From positions 1 through 64,000 of the forward strand of contig NZ_VZPL01000015.1 in the NCBI RefSeq assembly GCF_008801575.1: a DNA stretch of 64,000 nucleotides, read 5' to 3'. The notes under the pieces are model-generated. The model did not search any database and was not told the origin of the DNA. It was given only the letters and a program-made list of their open reading frames with translations. Position 1 is the stretch's first letter. Every line of letters starts with the position of its first letter. Below, in pieces: positions 9,222 through 18,164 of the stretch. This stretch comes from Xanthomonas cissicola. Its GTDB lineage: Bacteria; Pseudomonadota; Gammaproteobacteria; Xanthomonadales; Xanthomonadaceae. The position numbers were made by a program, and so were the translations under genes.

Positions 9222-9655
9222 TGCTGCGCGCGCGCGGTATCGCGGATGAAGGCCAGCATCGCCGCCACGCCGTTGCTGCGGGTCGGCGACAGATGCTTGG
9301 CCAGGCCGATTCCGGCGATGTAGTCAGGCTCGGTGGCCAGGATCTCTTGCGCGCTACGCCCCGAATACACGCGCAGCGCAAGGTAGATCAGCCCGGAGAC
9401 AATGGCCGAATCGCTGACGGCATGGAAATCCAGCCGCTCGGCGTTGCCTTCCGGCACGATCCAGACCATCGATTGGCAGCCGTGCAGGCGGTGCTCTTCG
9501 GTTTTCCATTGTTCCGGGAAGGTGGGCAACTTGCGGCCAAGATCGATCAGGTACTGGTAGCGCTCGGACCAGTCGCCAAAAAAGGAGAATTCCTCGGCAA
9601 TGGCGGCCTGCGCGTCGACGGCGGTGGGTTCGAGCGGGAAGGGGGAGGTGGTCAT
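9218..9655 (-). CDS. sufE: SufE family sulfur-acceptor protein
   Basis: 145 residues, the normal SufE/CsdE length. SufE takes persulfide sulfur from a cysteine desulfurase (SufS/CsdA) for iron-sulfur cluster assembly in the cytoplasm. The conserved active-site loop is visible as LHGCQSMVWI, with the sulfur-carrying cysteine. The N-terminal LIDLGRKLP and the later SDSAIVSGLIYLAL blocks also fit. No desulfurase or other suf gene is adjacent. Its stop overlaps the MFS start by 4 nt. Upstream lies a repeat element rather than a clear promoter. Confidence 0.93.
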   Translation of the reverse strand: MTTSPFPLEPTAVDAQAAIAEEFSFFGDWSERYQYLIDLGRKLPTFPEQWKTEEHRLHGCQSMVWIVPEGNAERLDFHAVSDSAIVSGLIYLALRVYSGRSAQEILATEPDYIAGIGLAKHLSPTRSNGVAAMLAFIRDTARAQQ

Positions 9656-9682
9656 CTAACATCCAGAATCAGTCGGTGATAG

Positions 9683-9810
9683 CCCCTCTCCCTATGGGAG
9701 AGGGGTTGGGGTGAGGGTACGGGCGGAGCCACGTGCATTAACTTCTCTCATGCGGCTTCGCCCGTACCCTCATCCGCCCCTGCGGGGCACCTTCTCCCGG
9801 CGGGAGAAGG
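9683..9810. repeat. Composite inverted-repeat element between cysS and sufE
   Basis: Three nested palindromes fill this gap. The first is a 10-bp perfect hairpin with arms 9683-9692 and 9696-9705 (CCCCTCTCCC/GGGAGAGGGG). The second is a long imperfect inverted repeat with 22-nt arms at 9709-9730 and 9754-9775, two mismatches by eye. The third is CCTTCTCCCG/CGGGAGAAGG at 9790-9810. This looks like a dispersed intergenic element of the genus; it could also act as an mRNA-stabilising or terminating structure for cysS. Confidence 0.75.
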
Positions 9811-9817
9811 GAGAAGG

Positions 9818-11248
9818 TCAAGCGCGTTTCCAGCGCACGCCTTGCGGGGTGTCTTCGAGCACGATGCCTTCTTCTGCCAGTTGCTTGCGGATGGCATCGG
9901 CGCGGGCAAAATCCTTGGCTTTTTTTGCCGTGCTGCGTTCTTCGACCAAGGCGGTGATGCGTGCATCGTCGCCGGCATCAGTGCCGCGCGAGAACCAGGC
10001 GGCCGGGTCTTGCTGCAGCAGTCCCAAGGCCAAGCCGGCGCCCAGCAACTTCGCGTGCACCGCATGAAGGTCGCTCATACGCGTCGAGGGTTCGCCGCCA
10101 TGAACCAACTCATTGCGCAGCGCGCGGGCTTCCGAGGCGATGCTGGCGATAACCGACAAGGCCAGCGGCGTGTTGAGATCGTCTTCGAGCGCGGACTCCA
10201 CCTCGACGGGAATCGTCCTCGATGGCGCTACATCGTTGCCGCTATCGGCTTGCAGCGCAGCCAGATCCCGCAACGTGCCATACAACCGGTCCAGCGTGTT
10301 TTTCGCCTGCTCGATCAGCCCATCCGACCAATCCAGCGGCTGACGGTAATGCGCGCTCAACAGCGCATAGCGCAGCGCTTCGGGCGGATGCCTGGCGATG
10401 AGCTCGTGCACGGTTTCGATATTGCCCAGCGACTTGCTCATCTTCGCGCCGCTGAAATTGAGCATGCCGTTGTGCAGCCAGAACCGCGCAAAGGTGGCGC
10501 CGCCATGCGCGCACTCGCTCTGCGCAATCTCGTTTTCGTGATGCGGAAACTGCAGGTCCACGCCGCCGGCATGAATGTCGATGGTGGGGCCCAGATGCGC
10601 CGCAGCCATCGCCGAGCATTCGATATGCCAACCCGGGCGGCCGCGGCCCCAGGGCGATTCCCAGCCGGGCAGGTCGGCGCTGGAGGGTTTCCACAGCACA
10701 AAGTCGCCGGGGTCGCGCTTGTACGGCGCCACGTCCACGCGCGCGCCGGCCAGCATTTCGTCCGGGTCGCGCCGCGAGAGCTTGCCGTAGCCATCGAAGC
10801 TGGAAACCGAAAACAGCACGTGGCCTTCTGCGGCGTAGGCATGCCCATTGGCGATCAGCTGCTCGATCATCGCCACGATCTGCGGGATATGCGCGGTGGC
10901 CTCCGGTTCGATGTCCGGTGGAACCACGCCAAGCGCCGCCATGTCCTGCCGGTAGATCGCCGCGAAGCGGTCGGTGATCGTCGAAATCGGCACACCCTGC
11001 GCCTGCGCGGCGGCGTTGATCTTGTCGTCCACGTCGGTGATGTTGCGCGCGTAGCGCAGCGCGCCGTAGCGTCGCCGCAGCAATGCGGCAAGCACATCGA
11101 AGACCACCGGGCCGCGGGCGTTACCGATATGCGCGTAGTTGTAGACGGTGGGACCGCAGACATACAGGGTGGGGCTGGACGGATCGAGCGGCGCGAACGG
11201 CTCGACCCGCCGCGTCAGGTTGTTGTGCAGGCGCAGGCTCATCGGCAT
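9818..11248 (-). CDS. cysS: Cysteinyl-tRNA synthetase
   Basis: A 476-residue class I aminoacyl-tRNA synthetase charging tRNA-Cys. Visible are the N-terminal zinc cysteine in [19 protein letters not shown], with the HIGH-type motif HIGN; the zinc ligand region GWHIECSAM with HHENE; and the KMSKSLGN loop. The C-terminal helical domain follows and ends KRA. Start 11248 (MPMSLRL) is given; ATG at 11242 (MSLRLHNN) is equally possible and neither has a strong ribosome site. Codon use is like the neighbours. Confidence 0.97.
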   Translation of the reverse strand: MPMSLRLHNNLTRRVEPFAPLDPSSPTLYVCGPTVYNYAHIGNARGPVVFDVLAALLRRRYGALRYARNITDVDDKINAAAQAQGVPISTITDRFAAIYRQDMAALGVVPPDIEPEATAHIPQIVAMIEQLIANGHAYAAEGHVLFSVSSFDGYGKLSRRDPDEMLAGARVDVAPYKRDPGDFVLWKPSSADLPGWESPWGRGRPGWHIECSAMAAAHLGPTIDIHAGGVDLQFPHHENEIAQSECAHGGATFARFWLHNGMLNFSGAKMSKSLGNIETVHELIARHPPEALRYALLSAHYRQPLDWSDGLIEQAKNTLDRLYGTLRDLAALQADSGNDVAPSRTIPVEVESALEDDLNTPLALSVIASIASEARALRNELVHGGEPSTRMSDLHAVHAKLLGAGLALGLLQQDPAAWFSRGTDAGDDARITALVEERSTAKKAKDFARADAIRKQLAEEGIVLEDTPQGVRWKRA

Positions 11249-11398
11249 CCGAAAAAGGGCAATCGCGCGATTCTAGCCCGTTGTGGCGCGATGGCGAATC
11301 GCCAGCCTGACAATGGCGACCGGATGGGTTGCGTTCAGCCCACGCGGCCGCAAGCTCCATACACTTACGTACTGCCTGGCTGCGCGTTCCCGGTACTG

Positions 11399-11914
11399 AT
11401 GCGACCTTCTTCGTTCTTCATGCTGCTGTGTACGTTTGCCGGGCACCTCATTCCGGCGTACGCGGCAGAGCCCGACCCCAAGAATCGGGTCGTGGTCATC
11501 GAGAACGTGAAGCTGGATTATGCGCAGGTGCTCAACGTCGAGCCGGTCTACCAGACGCTTCGCGCCACGCGTATCGAAGAGCAATGCGAATCCGAACAGG
11601 CGGTACAGGCTGCTGCAGCGCCGTCCGAGGACGAGGGCCGCATCAACCGCATGGTGGATTCGGTCAAGGAAATGTTCTCGCGTCGCCCCGAACCGGCCGC
11701 GCCCGCTGCGGTGCCCCCGACCAGCACGCGACGCAACTGCAAGGTCGTGGAAGTGCCGCGCGAGTTCCGCCGGCCAATCGCCTTCGACGTGGACTATGTC
11801 TACAAGGGCACCAAATACCGTTCGCGGTTGCCGGAAGATCCGGGTAACCGGCTGCGCATCCGGGTTTCGGTGACCCCGTACATTCCCGACGCCATCGTCG
11901 CGCCGCCGCGATGA
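11399..11914 (+). CDS. Exported YcfJ-like protein without glycine zipper
   Basis: 171 residues, beginning with a likely signal peptide (MRPSSFFMLLCTFAGHLIPA, cleavage near YAA). The mature part opens with NVKLDYAQVLNVEPVY and ends with a cysteine followed by KVVEVPREFRRPIAFDVDY and a DPGNRLRIRV block. This order matches the parts that flank the glycine-zipper 2TM domain in YcfJ/UmoD-like envelope proteins, but the zipper itself is absent and replaced by a Pro/Ala/Glu linker (about residues 65-105). Function is unknown; a periplasmic or surface location is likely. Start at the ATG 11399 because it gives the signal peptide. Confidence 0.72.
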   Translation: MRPSSFFMLLCTFAGHLIPAYAAEPDPKNRVVVIENVKLDYAQVLNVEPVYQTLRATRIEEQCESEQAVQAAAAPSEDEGRINRMVDSVKEMFSRRPEPAAPAAVPPTSTRRNCKVVEVPREFRRPIAFDVDYVYKGTKYRSRLPEDPGNRLRIRVSVTPYIPDAIVAPPR

Positions 11915-11964
11915 GATGCGCAGCGGTTGCGCCGTGCCCACATGCGTGCGAGGATTCGCGCCCT

Positions 11965-12066
11965 ATGCAAGCAAACGCCTTTCAGCACGACACCAGCGCC
12001 GCCCGGATGGCCTCCGGCATGACCTCGCGTGCCCGCCGACCGGAATCCCACATGTTCGCTGGGTAA
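11965..12066 (+). CDS. Putative arginine leader peptide (33 aa)
   Basis: A 33-codon frame between the 11399 gene and argF'. It starts MQANAFQHDTSAARMASG and ends SRARRPESHMFAG. A GAGGA ribosome site lies 10 nt before the ATG. Arg codons CGT, CGC and CGA sit at codons 22, 24 and 25 (12028-12039), with another Arg at codon 14. The stop overlaps one arm of an antiterminator structure (see 12058-12121). This arrangement is that of amino-acid attenuators such as those of trp and his; the arginine-sensing role is inferred. No homology search was possible. Confidence 0.6.
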   Translation: MQANAFQHDTSAARMASGMTSRARRPESHMFAG

Positions 12067-12121
12067 GCCGGGGCGTTTGCTGTTCCGACGTCGAAGACCC
12101 AGCTCCCAGGCTGGGTTTTTT
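12058..12121 (+). promoter_or_regulatory. Antiterminator/terminator pair before argF'
   Basis: Segment A, GCTGGGT (12058-12064), covers the last two sense codons and the first stop base of the leader frame. Segment B, ACCCAGC, is at 12097-12103. Segment C, GCTGGGT, is at 12110-12116. A and C are identical, so B can pair with either one. B:C plus the T run gives a terminator; A:B prevents it. A ribosome stalled at the Arg codons leaves A free; one that reaches the stop codon covers A and lets the terminator form. Confidence 0.6.
12097..12121 (+). terminator. Leader terminator upstream of argF'
   Basis: Stem ACCCAGC (12097-12103), loop TCCCAG, stem GCTGGGT (12110-12116), with T residues to 12121. 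It ends 105 nt before argF'. It could also be the ordinary terminator of the 11399 gene, but lies 183 nt beyond that stop and just after the small reading frame. Confidence 0.8.
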
Positions 12122-12226
12122 CGTTTTGGCGTCACGAAAGTTTCAACCGCAAGAAACGCGCATGTCGCGCACCCCGTCGCTCCTGGCGGACAAACGCAGC
12201 AGTAGCACGCAGCAAAGGATCGATCG

Positions 12227-13258
12227 ATGTCACTGAAGCACTTCTTGAACACCCAGGACTGGAGCCGCGCCGAACTGGACGCGCTGTTGACCCAGGCCGC
12301 GTTGTTCAAACGCAACAAGCTGGGAAGCGAGCTGAAGGGCAAGTCGATTGCGCTGGTGTTCTTCAACCCGTCCATGCGCACCCGTACCAGCTTCGAGCTG
12401 GGCGCATTTCAATTGGGCGGGCATGCGGTGGTCTTGCAGCCGGGCAAGGATGCGTGGCCGATCGAATTCAATCTGGGCACGGTCATGGACGGCGACACCG
12501 AAGAGCACATCGCCGAAGTGGCGCGTGTGCTGGGGCGTTACGTCGACCTGATCGGTGTGCGCGCGTTTCCGAAGTTCGTGGACTGGTCCAAGGACCGCGA
12601 AGACCAGGTGCTCAAGAGCTTTGCCAAGTATTCGCCGGTGCCGGTGATCAACATGGAAACCATCACCCACCCGTGCCAGGAGCTGGCGCATGCGCTGGCG
12701 CTGCAGGAACACTTTGGTACCCAGGATCTGCGCGGCAAGAAGTACGTGCTGACCTGGACCTACCACCCCAAGCCGCTGAACACAGCGGTGGCCAACTCGG
12801 CGCTGACCATCGCCACCCGCATGGGCATGGACGTGACCCTGCTGTGCCCGACGCCGGATTACATCCTGGATCAGCGCTACATGGACTGGGCCGCGCAAAA
12901 CGTGGTCGAAAGCGGTGGTTCGCTACAGGTCAGCCATGACATCGACAGCGCCTATGCCGGCGCCGATGTCGTCTACGCCAAGAGCTGGGGCGCGCTGCCG
13001 TTCTTCGGCAACTGGGAACCGGAAAAACCGATTCGCGACCAGTACAAGCATTTCATCGTCGACGAACGCAAGTTGGCGCTGACCAACAATGGCGTGTTCT
13101 CGCATTGCCTGCCGCTGCGTCGCAACGTCAAGGCGACCGACGCTGTGATGGATTCGCCCAACTGCATCGCCATCGACGAAGCCGAAAATCGCCTGCATGT
13201 GCAGAAGGCGATCATGGCGGCGCTTGCTTCGCAAGCCGGAATCGGGAATCGGGAATAG
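12227..13258 (+). CDS. argF': N-acetylornithine carbamoyltransferase
   Basis: 343 residues. It carbamoylates N-acetylornithine to N-acetylcitrulline, the step that replaces ordinary ornithine transcarbamylase in Xanthomonas. Visible are the carbamoyl-phosphate loop SMRTRTSF (residues 49-56), the HPCQ motif in TITHPCQELAHA, and SHCLPLRRN near the C-terminus. Glu92 (in DGDTEEHI) and Lys302 (in RNVKATD) sit at the residue numbers known as the specificity glutamate and carboxylated lysine of the X. campestris enzyme. AAAGGA lies 7 nt upstream. The last residues (GIGNRE) are encoded by a GGGAATC-type repeat that runs past the stop. First gene of the arginine block, probably controlled by the leader upstream. 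Confidence 0.96.
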   Translation: MSLKHFLNTQDWSRAELDALLTQAALFKRNKLGSELKGKSIALVFFNPSMRTRTSFELGAFQLGGHAVVLQPGKDAWPIEFNLGTVMDGDTEEHIAEVARVLGRYVDLIGVRAFPKFVDWSKDREDQVLKSFAKYSPVPVINMETITHPCQELAHALALQEHFGTQDLRGKKYVLTWTYHPKPLNTAVANSALTIATRMGMDVTLLCPTPDYILDQRYMDWAAQNVVESGGSLQVSHDIDSAYAGADVVYAKSWGALPFFGNWEPEKPIRDQYKHFIVDERKLALTNNGVFSHCLPLRRNVKATDAVMDSPNCIAIDEAENRLHVQKAIMAALASQAGIGNRE

Positions 13259-13308
13259 AGAATCGCAACAGCAACACCTTGGCCCCCACATTTACGTACT
13301 AAGGAACA

Positions 13309-14547
13309 ATGATGAGCGCTGCTTCCACCAATCCCGAATTCCCCATCGCGACTTCCGGCACCAAGGACATCGTTCTCGCGTTTTCCGGTGGTCTGGACAC
13401 CAGCTTCTGCATTCCGTATCTCCAGGAGCGCAGCTACGCGGTGCACACCGTGTTTGCCGATACCGGTGGTGTGGATGCCGAAGAACGTGAGTTCATCGAG
13501 AAGCGCGCTGCCGAATTGGGCGCGGCCAGCCACGTCACCGTGGACGGTGGCCCGGCGATCTGGGAAGGCTTCGTCAAGCCGTTCGTGTGGGCGGGCGAGG
13601 GGTACCAGGGCCAGTATCCGTTGCTGGTGTCCGACCGCTACCTGATCGTGGATGCTGCGCTCAAGCGTGCCGAAGAATTGGGCACGCGCATCATTGCGCA
13701 CGGTTGCACCGGCATGGGCAACGACCAGGTGCGTTTCGACCTGGCAGTGAAGGCGCTGGGCGACTATCAGATCGTCGCGCCGATTCGCGAGATCCAGAAA
13801 GAGCACACCCAGACCCGTGCCTATGAGCAGAAGTATCTGGAAGCGCGTGGCTTCGGCGTGCGTGCCAAACAGCAGGCCTACACCATCAACGAGAACCTGC
13901 TGGGCCTGACCATGTCCGGCGGCGAGATCGACCGTTGGGAAGCGCCGGGCGAGGGCGCGCGCGGCTGGTGCGCGCCGCGCAGCGCCTGGCCGAGCGAAGC
14001 GCTGACGGTGACGCTGAAGTTCGTCGAAGGCGAAGCGGTGGAACTGGACGGCAAGCCGCTGCCGGGTGCGAAGATCCTGGCCAAGCTCAACACCTTGTTC
14101 GCGCAGTACGGCGTGGGCCGCGGCGTCTATACCGGCGATACCGTGATCGGTTTGAAGGGCCGCATCGTATTCGAAGCGCCGGGCCTGATTTCGCTGCTCA
14201 CCGCGCACCGTGCACTGGAAGATGCGGTGCTGACCAAGCAGCAGAACCGCTTCAAGCCGGACGTGGCGCGCAAGTGGGTGGAGCTGGTGTACGAAGGCTT
14301 CTATCACGACCCGCTCAAGAGCGATATCGAGGCGTTCCTGAAGTCCTCGCAGGCCAAGGTCAATGGCGAGGTGACGCTGGAAACCCGCGGCGGCCGCGTC
14401 GATGCGGTGGCGGTGCGTTCGCCGCACCTGCTCAACACCAAGGGTGCGACCTACGCGCAATCGGCCGACTGGGGCGTGGAAGAGGCCGAGGGCTTCATCA
14501 AGCTGTTCGGGATGAGCTCCACGCTGTACGCGCAGGTCAACCGCTGA
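13309..14547 (+). CDS. argG: Argininosuccinate synthase
   Basis: 412 residues. Joins citrulline and aspartate with ATP to form argininosuccinate. The N-type ATP pyrophosphatase P-loop is seen as [10 protein letters not shown] (about residues 25-34), followed by [11 protein letters not shown], and later [12 protein letters not shown]. Start at ATG 13309 or the adjacent ATG 13312, both served by AAGGA just upstream. In this pathway citrulline comes from deacetylation of acetylcitrulline by ArgE', encoded two genes downstream. Spacing from argF' is 50 bp, partly repeat sequence. Confidence 0.96.
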   Translation: MMSAASTNPEFPIATSGTKDIVLAFSGGLDTSFCIPYLQERSYAVHTVFADTGGVDAEEREFIEKRAAELGAASHVTVDGGPAIWEGFVKPFVWAGEGYQGQYPLLVSDRYLIVDAALKRAEELGTRIIAHGCTGMGNDQVRFDLAVKALGDYQIVAPIREIQKEHTQTRAYEQKYLEARGFGVRAKQQAYTINENLLGLTMSGGEIDRWEAPGEGARGWCAPRSAWPSEALTVTLKFVEGEAVELDGKPLPGAKILAKLNTLFAQYGVGRGVYTGDTVIGLKGRIVFEAPGLISLLTAHRALEDAVLTKQQNRFKPDVARKWVELVYEGFYHDPLKSDIEAFLKSSQAKVNGEVTLETRGGRVDAVAVRSPHLLNTKGATYAQSADWGVEEAEGFIKLFGMSSTLYAQVNR

Positions 14548-14553
14548 GCAAAA

Positions 14554-14591
14554 GGCCCCTCTCTCTTCCATGGGGAGGGGAGAAGAGGGCC
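14554..14591. repeat. Imperfect hairpin after argG
   Basis: A GGCCCCTCT-type arm and a GGGGAGAAGAGGGCC arm fold over a CATGG centre. It uses the same CCCCTCTC/GAGAGGGG theme as the element at 9683-9810. It separates argG from the downstream GNAT gene and may be an mRNA-end or polarity element. Confidence 0.6.
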
Positions 14592-14597
14592 ACTGCG

Positions 14598-15053
14598 ATG
14601 GAACCCATGCCCGCACTACGCATCAGTACCGACAAGCAGGAACTCGATCTGCCGTTGATCCATCGCTTCCTCAGCGAGCAGGCCTATTGGTGCCTGGGCA
14701 TCCCGCTGGACACGGTGCAGCGGGCGATCGACGGCTCGCTGTGTTTCGGCGGTTATTGCGAGGGCGTAGGGCAGGTGGCGTTCGCCAGAGTGATCACCGA
14801 CGGTGCCACCTTCGGCTATCTCGCCGATGTGTTCGTGCTTGATGCACACCGTGGGTGCGGCTATGGCAAGCAACTGGTGGCGGCAGTAATGGCCCATCCG
14901 CATCTGCAAGGCCTTCGCCGCCTCATGCTCGCCACCTCCGATGCGCATGCGCTGTACGCACAGCACGGCTTCGCCGCGCCGGCGCGGCCGCAGGCGTTGA
15001 TGGAAATCGCCTATCCCGATCTCTACCGCACCACCACCACCACGGCTGACTGA
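14598..15053 (+). CDS. GNAT-family N-acetyltransferase
   Basis: 151 residues with the GNAT acetyl-CoA fold. The signature reads DVFVLDAHRGCGYGKQLV, with the pyrophosphate-binding loop RGCGYGK, preceded by FARVITDGATFGYL. The C-terminus has YAQHGFAAP, the usual beta6-alpha4 ending. Substrate unknown. It lies between argG and argE' with only 5 bp before argE', so it is probably transcribed with them; a role in arginine metabolism is possible but not shown. Start ATG 14598; the frame is open upstream, but only through argG. Confidence 0.85.
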   Translation: MEPMPALRISTDKQELDLPLIHRFLSEQAYWCLGIPLDTVQRAIDGSLCFGGYCEGVGQVAFARVITDGATFGYLADVFVLDAHRGCGYGKQLVAAVMAHPHLQGLRRLMLATSDAHALYAQHGFAAPARPQALMEIAYPDLYRTTTTTAD

Positions 15054-15058
15054 CACAC

Positions 15059-16159
15059 ATGACTGACCTGCTCACCTCCACGCTGGACCACCTGCAGGCG
15101 CTGGTGGCGTTCGACACCCGCAATCCGCCGCGTGCGATTGCCGCCGAAGGCGGCATCTTCGATTACCTGCGTGCGCAGCTGCCGGGGTTTGAGGTCGAGG
15201 TGGTCGATCACGGTGCAGGTGCGGTGAGCCTGTACGCGGTGCGCGGCACGCCGAAGTACCTGTTCAATGTGCATCTGGATACCGTGCCGGATTCGCCGTA
15301 CTGGAGTGCCGACCCGCACGTAATGCGGCGTCTGGACGACCGCGTGGTGGGCTTGGGCGTGTGCGACATCAAGGGCGCGGCGGCGGCGTTGGTTGCCGCG
15401 GCCAATACCGGTGACGGCGATGCCGCGTTCCTGTTTTCTTCGGACGAAGAAGCCAATGATCCGCGCTGTATCGCCGCGTTCCTGGCGCGTGGCGTGCCGT
15501 ATGAAGCTGTCGTGGTGGCCGAGCCGACCATGGGCGAAGCGGTGCTGGCGCATCGTGGTATCAGTTCGGTGCTGATGCGGTTTGCCGGGCGCGCCGGGCA
15601 CGCCTCGGGCAAACAGGACCCCTCTGCAAGTGCCTTGCATCAGGCAATGCGCTGGGGCGGCAAGGCGCTGGACCATGTCGAATCGCTGGCGCATGCGCGC
15701 TTCGGTGGTTTGACCGGATTGCGCTTCAACATCGGACGCGTCGAGGGCGGCATCAAGGCCAACATGATCGCGCCGGCAGCCGAAGTGCGCTTCGGCTTTC
15801 GTCCGCTGCCGTCGATGGATGTGGATGGATTGCTGGCAACCTTCGCCGGATTCGCCGAACCGGCGGCAGCGCATTTCGAAGAAACCTTTCGCGGGCCGAG
15901 CCTGCCATCCGGCGACATCGCACGCGCAGAAGAACGTCGTCTGGCCGCACGCGATGTAGCCGATGCGCTGGATCTGCCGATCGGCAACGCAGTGGACTTC
16001 TGGACCGAAGCATCGCTGTTTTCGGCCGGTGGCTACACCGCGCTGGTCTATGGCCCGGGCGACATCGCCCAGGCCCATACCGCCGACGAATTCGTGACGC
16101 TTGCGCAATTGCAGCGTTACGCCGAATCGGTCCATCGCATCATCAACGGTTCCCACTGA
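15059..16159 (+). CDS. argE': N-acetyl-L-citrulline deacetylase
   Basis: 366 residues of the M20 metallopeptidase family. In Xanthomonas this ArgE-like enzyme removes acetate from N-acetylcitrulline to give citrulline for ArgG. Metal-site motifs are visible: [11 protein letters not shown] (first His/Asp), [14 protein letters not shown] (bridging Asp) and [11 protein letters not shown] (catalytic Glu pair). Further downstream are GRAGHAS of the dimerisation domain and the C-terminal QAHTADEFV histidine. The substrate assignment rests on the neighbouring argF'; sequence alone would also allow ordinary acetylornithine deacetylase or succinyl-diaminopimelate desuccinylase. Confidence 0.92.
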   Translation: MTDLLTSTLDHLQALVAFDTRNPPRAIAAEGGIFDYLRAQLPGFEVEVVDHGAGAVSLYAVRGTPKYLFNVHLDTVPDSPYWSADPHVMRRLDDRVVGLGVCDIKGAAAALVAAANTGDGDAAFLFSSDEEANDPRCIAAFLARGVPYEAVVVAEPTMGEAVLAHRGISSVLMRFAGRAGHASGKQDPSASALHQAMRWGGKALDHVESLAHARFGGLTGLRFNIGRVEGGIKANMIAPAAEVRFGFRPLPSMDVDGLLATFAGFAEPAAAHFEETFRGPSLPSGDIARAEERRLAARDVADALDLPIGNAVDFWTEASLFSAGGYTALVYGPGDIAQAHTADEFVTLAQLQRYAESVHRIINGSH

Positions 16160-16203
16160 ACCGACACGCGCCTGGCGCCCCCTTTCCTCTTTCGAACACG
16201 GCA

Positions 16204-17547
16204 ATGTCCTCTTCCGCACAGCCCCACAAACAGACCCGCCAGACCATCGTGCGCCTGCTCTCGAGCATGGCCAGCGCGAAGGAAATCAGCCAGTACCTCA
16301 AGCGGTTTTCGCAGCTCGATGCCAAGCGCTTTGCGGTGGTCAAGGTGGGCGGCGCGGTGTTGCGCGACGATCTGGACGCGCTGACCTCGTCGCTGTCGTT
16401 CCTGCAGGAAGTGGGGTTGACCCCGATCGTGCTGCATGGCGCCGGCCCGCAGCTGGATGCAGAGCTGTCGGCAGCCGGCATCGAAAAGCACACCATCAAC
16501 GGACTGCGCGTCACCTCGCCGGAAGCGTTGGCGATCGTGCGCAAGGTGTTCCAGGCCTCCAACCTGAAACTGGTGGAAGCGCTACAGCAGAACGGCGCGC
16601 GTGCGACCTCGATCACCGGTGGCGTGTTCGAGGCCGAGTATCTGGATCGCGACATCTACGGCCTGGTCGGTGAGGTCAAGGCGGTGAATCTGGCGCCGAT
16701 CGAAGCCAGTCTGCAGGCCGGCTCCATCCCGGTGATCACCAGCCTGGGCGAAACGCCCAGCGGGCAGATCCTCAACGTCAATGCGGATTTTGCCGCCAAC
16801 GAGTTGGTGCAGGAGCTGCAGCCGTACAAGATCATTTTCCTTACCGGCACCGGCGGCCTGCTGGATGCCGATGGCAAGTTGATCGACTCGATCAACCTGT
16901 CTACCGAGTTCGATCACCTGATGCAGCAGCCGTGGATCAATGGCGGCATGCGGGTGAAGATCGAGCAGATCAAGGACTTGCTCGATCGTCTGCCGCTGGA
17001 GTCGTCGGTGTCGATCACCCGGCCGTCGGACCTGGCCAAGGAGCTGTTCACCCACAAGGGCTCGGGCACGCTGGTGCGGCGCGGCGAGCGCGTGCTGCGC
17101 GCGACCTCCTGGGACGAACTGGATCTGCCTCGCCTGAAGTCGCTGATCGAATCCAGCTTCGGCCGCACGCTGGTGCCGGAGTATTTCGACACCACCACGT
17201 TGCTGCGGGCGTATGTCAGCGAAAACTACCGTGCGGCGGTGATCCTGACCGACGAGGGCCAGTTCGGTGCGGGCAGGTTGACCTATCTGGACAAGTTCGC
17301 CGTGCTCGACGATGCGCAGGGCGAAGGTCTTGGCCGCGCGGTGTGGAATGTGATGCGCGAAGAGACCCCGCAGCTGTTCTGGCGCTCGCGCCATAACAAC
17401 CAGGTCAATATCTTTTACTACGCCGAATCCGACGGTTGCATCAAGCAGGAGAAGTGGAAGGTGTTCTGGTACGGGCTGGAAAATTTCGAGCAGATCCAGC
17501 ATTGCGTTGCGCACTGTGCGACGCGTCAGCCGACTTTGCTGGGCTGA
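16204..17547 (+). CDS. argA/argB: Bifunctional N-acetylglutamate synthase/kinase
   Basis: 447 residues fusing an amino-acid kinase domain (about 1-285) with a vertebrate-like GNAT acetyltransferase domain (about 290-447). The kinase part shows VVKVGGAVL, the acetylglutamate loop [10 protein letters not shown] and [13 protein letters not shown]. The GNAT part shows [16 protein letters not shown] (acetyl-CoA loop) and [13 protein letters not shown]. It performs the first two steps of arginine synthesis, acetylating glutamate and phosphorylating acetylglutamate. The X. campestris fusion enzyme is known to be inhibited by arginine. No separate argA or argB is present in this block. Confidence 0.95.
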   Translation: MSSSAQPHKQTRQTIVRLLSSMASAKEISQYLKRFSQLDAKRFAVVKVGGAVLRDDLDALTSSLSFLQEVGLTPIVLHGAGPQLDAELSAAGIEKHTINGLRVTSPEALAIVRKVFQASNLKLVEALQQNGARATSITGGVFEAEYLDRDIYGLVGEVKAVNLAPIEASLQAGSIPVITSLGETPSGQILNVNADFAANELVQELQPYKIIFLTGTGGLLDADGKLIDSINLSTEFDHLMQQPWINGGMRVKIEQIKDLLDRLPLESSVSITRPSDLAKELFTHKGSGTLVRRGERVLRATSWDELDLPRLKSLIESSFGRTLVPEYFDTTTLLRAYVSENYRAAVILTDEGQFGAGRLTYLDKFAVLDDAQGEGLGRAVWNVMREETPQLFWRSRHNNQVNIFYYAESDGCIKQEKWKVFWYGLENFEQIQHCVAHCATRQPTLLG

Positions 17548-17552
17548 GTGCG

Positions 17553-18164
17553 ATGAGCGCCGTCGGCTTGCCGCCCCTTTGGCGCGAACAGCCCAGCCTG
17601 CGTGGACGGCACGCGAGCCTGGAGCCGCTGCAGGCAGCGCATGCCGATGGGTTGCGTGAGGCAGTGGGCGACGGCGCGCTGTCGCGGCTGTGGTACACCA
17701 GCGTGCCCGCACCGGAGCAGGTCGATGCGTATATCGCTGCAGCCTTGGCCGCCTGCGCCGATGGCGCGGCGTTGCCATTTGCGGTGCGCGATGCGGCCGG
17801 CGACATCGTCGGTTGCACGCGCTACTACGCGCTGGATGCAGCTGTGCCGAGGCTGTCGATCGGCTACACCTGGTACGCACCGCGCATGCAGCGCAGCGGC
17901 GTCAACACCGAAGCCAAGCTGATGCTGCTGCAATACGCCTTCGAAACATTGGGGTGCTTGAGCGTGGCGTTCGAAACCAGCTGGTTCAACCACACCTCGC
18001 GCACGGCGATCGCGCGGCTGGGCGTAAAACAGGACGGTGTGCTGCGCAACCACACCCGCCACGCCGACGGTACGCTGCGCGATACCGTGGTGTTTTCCAT
18101 CATCGATACGGAATGGGCAGGGGTCAAACGCCACCTGCAGTTCCGCCTGGAAGCAAACGCATGA
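17553..18164 (+). CDS. GNAT acetyltransferase, RimJ/RimL-like
   Basis: 203 residues. Visible features are [14 protein letters not shown] near the start, [20 protein letters not shown] in the central sheet, [17 protein letters not shown] (cofactor-binding helix), [20 protein letters not shown] and [12 protein letters not shown] at the end, matching RimJ/RimL-type acetyltransferases of protein N-termini or small amines. It sits 5 nt after the synthase/kinase and overlaps argC by 4 nt (ATGA), so it is translated as part of the operon. Any link to arginine is only by position. Confidence 0.87.
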   Translation: MSAVGLPPLWREQPSLRGRHASLEPLQAAHADGLREAVGDGALSRLWYTSVPAPEQVDAYIAAALAACADGAALPFAVRDAAGDIVGCTRYYALDAAVPRLSIGYTWYAPRMQRSGVNTEAKLMLLQYAFETLGCLSVAFETSWFNHTSRTAIARLGVKQDGVLRNHTRHADGTLRDTVVFSIIDTEWAGVKRHLQFRLEANA

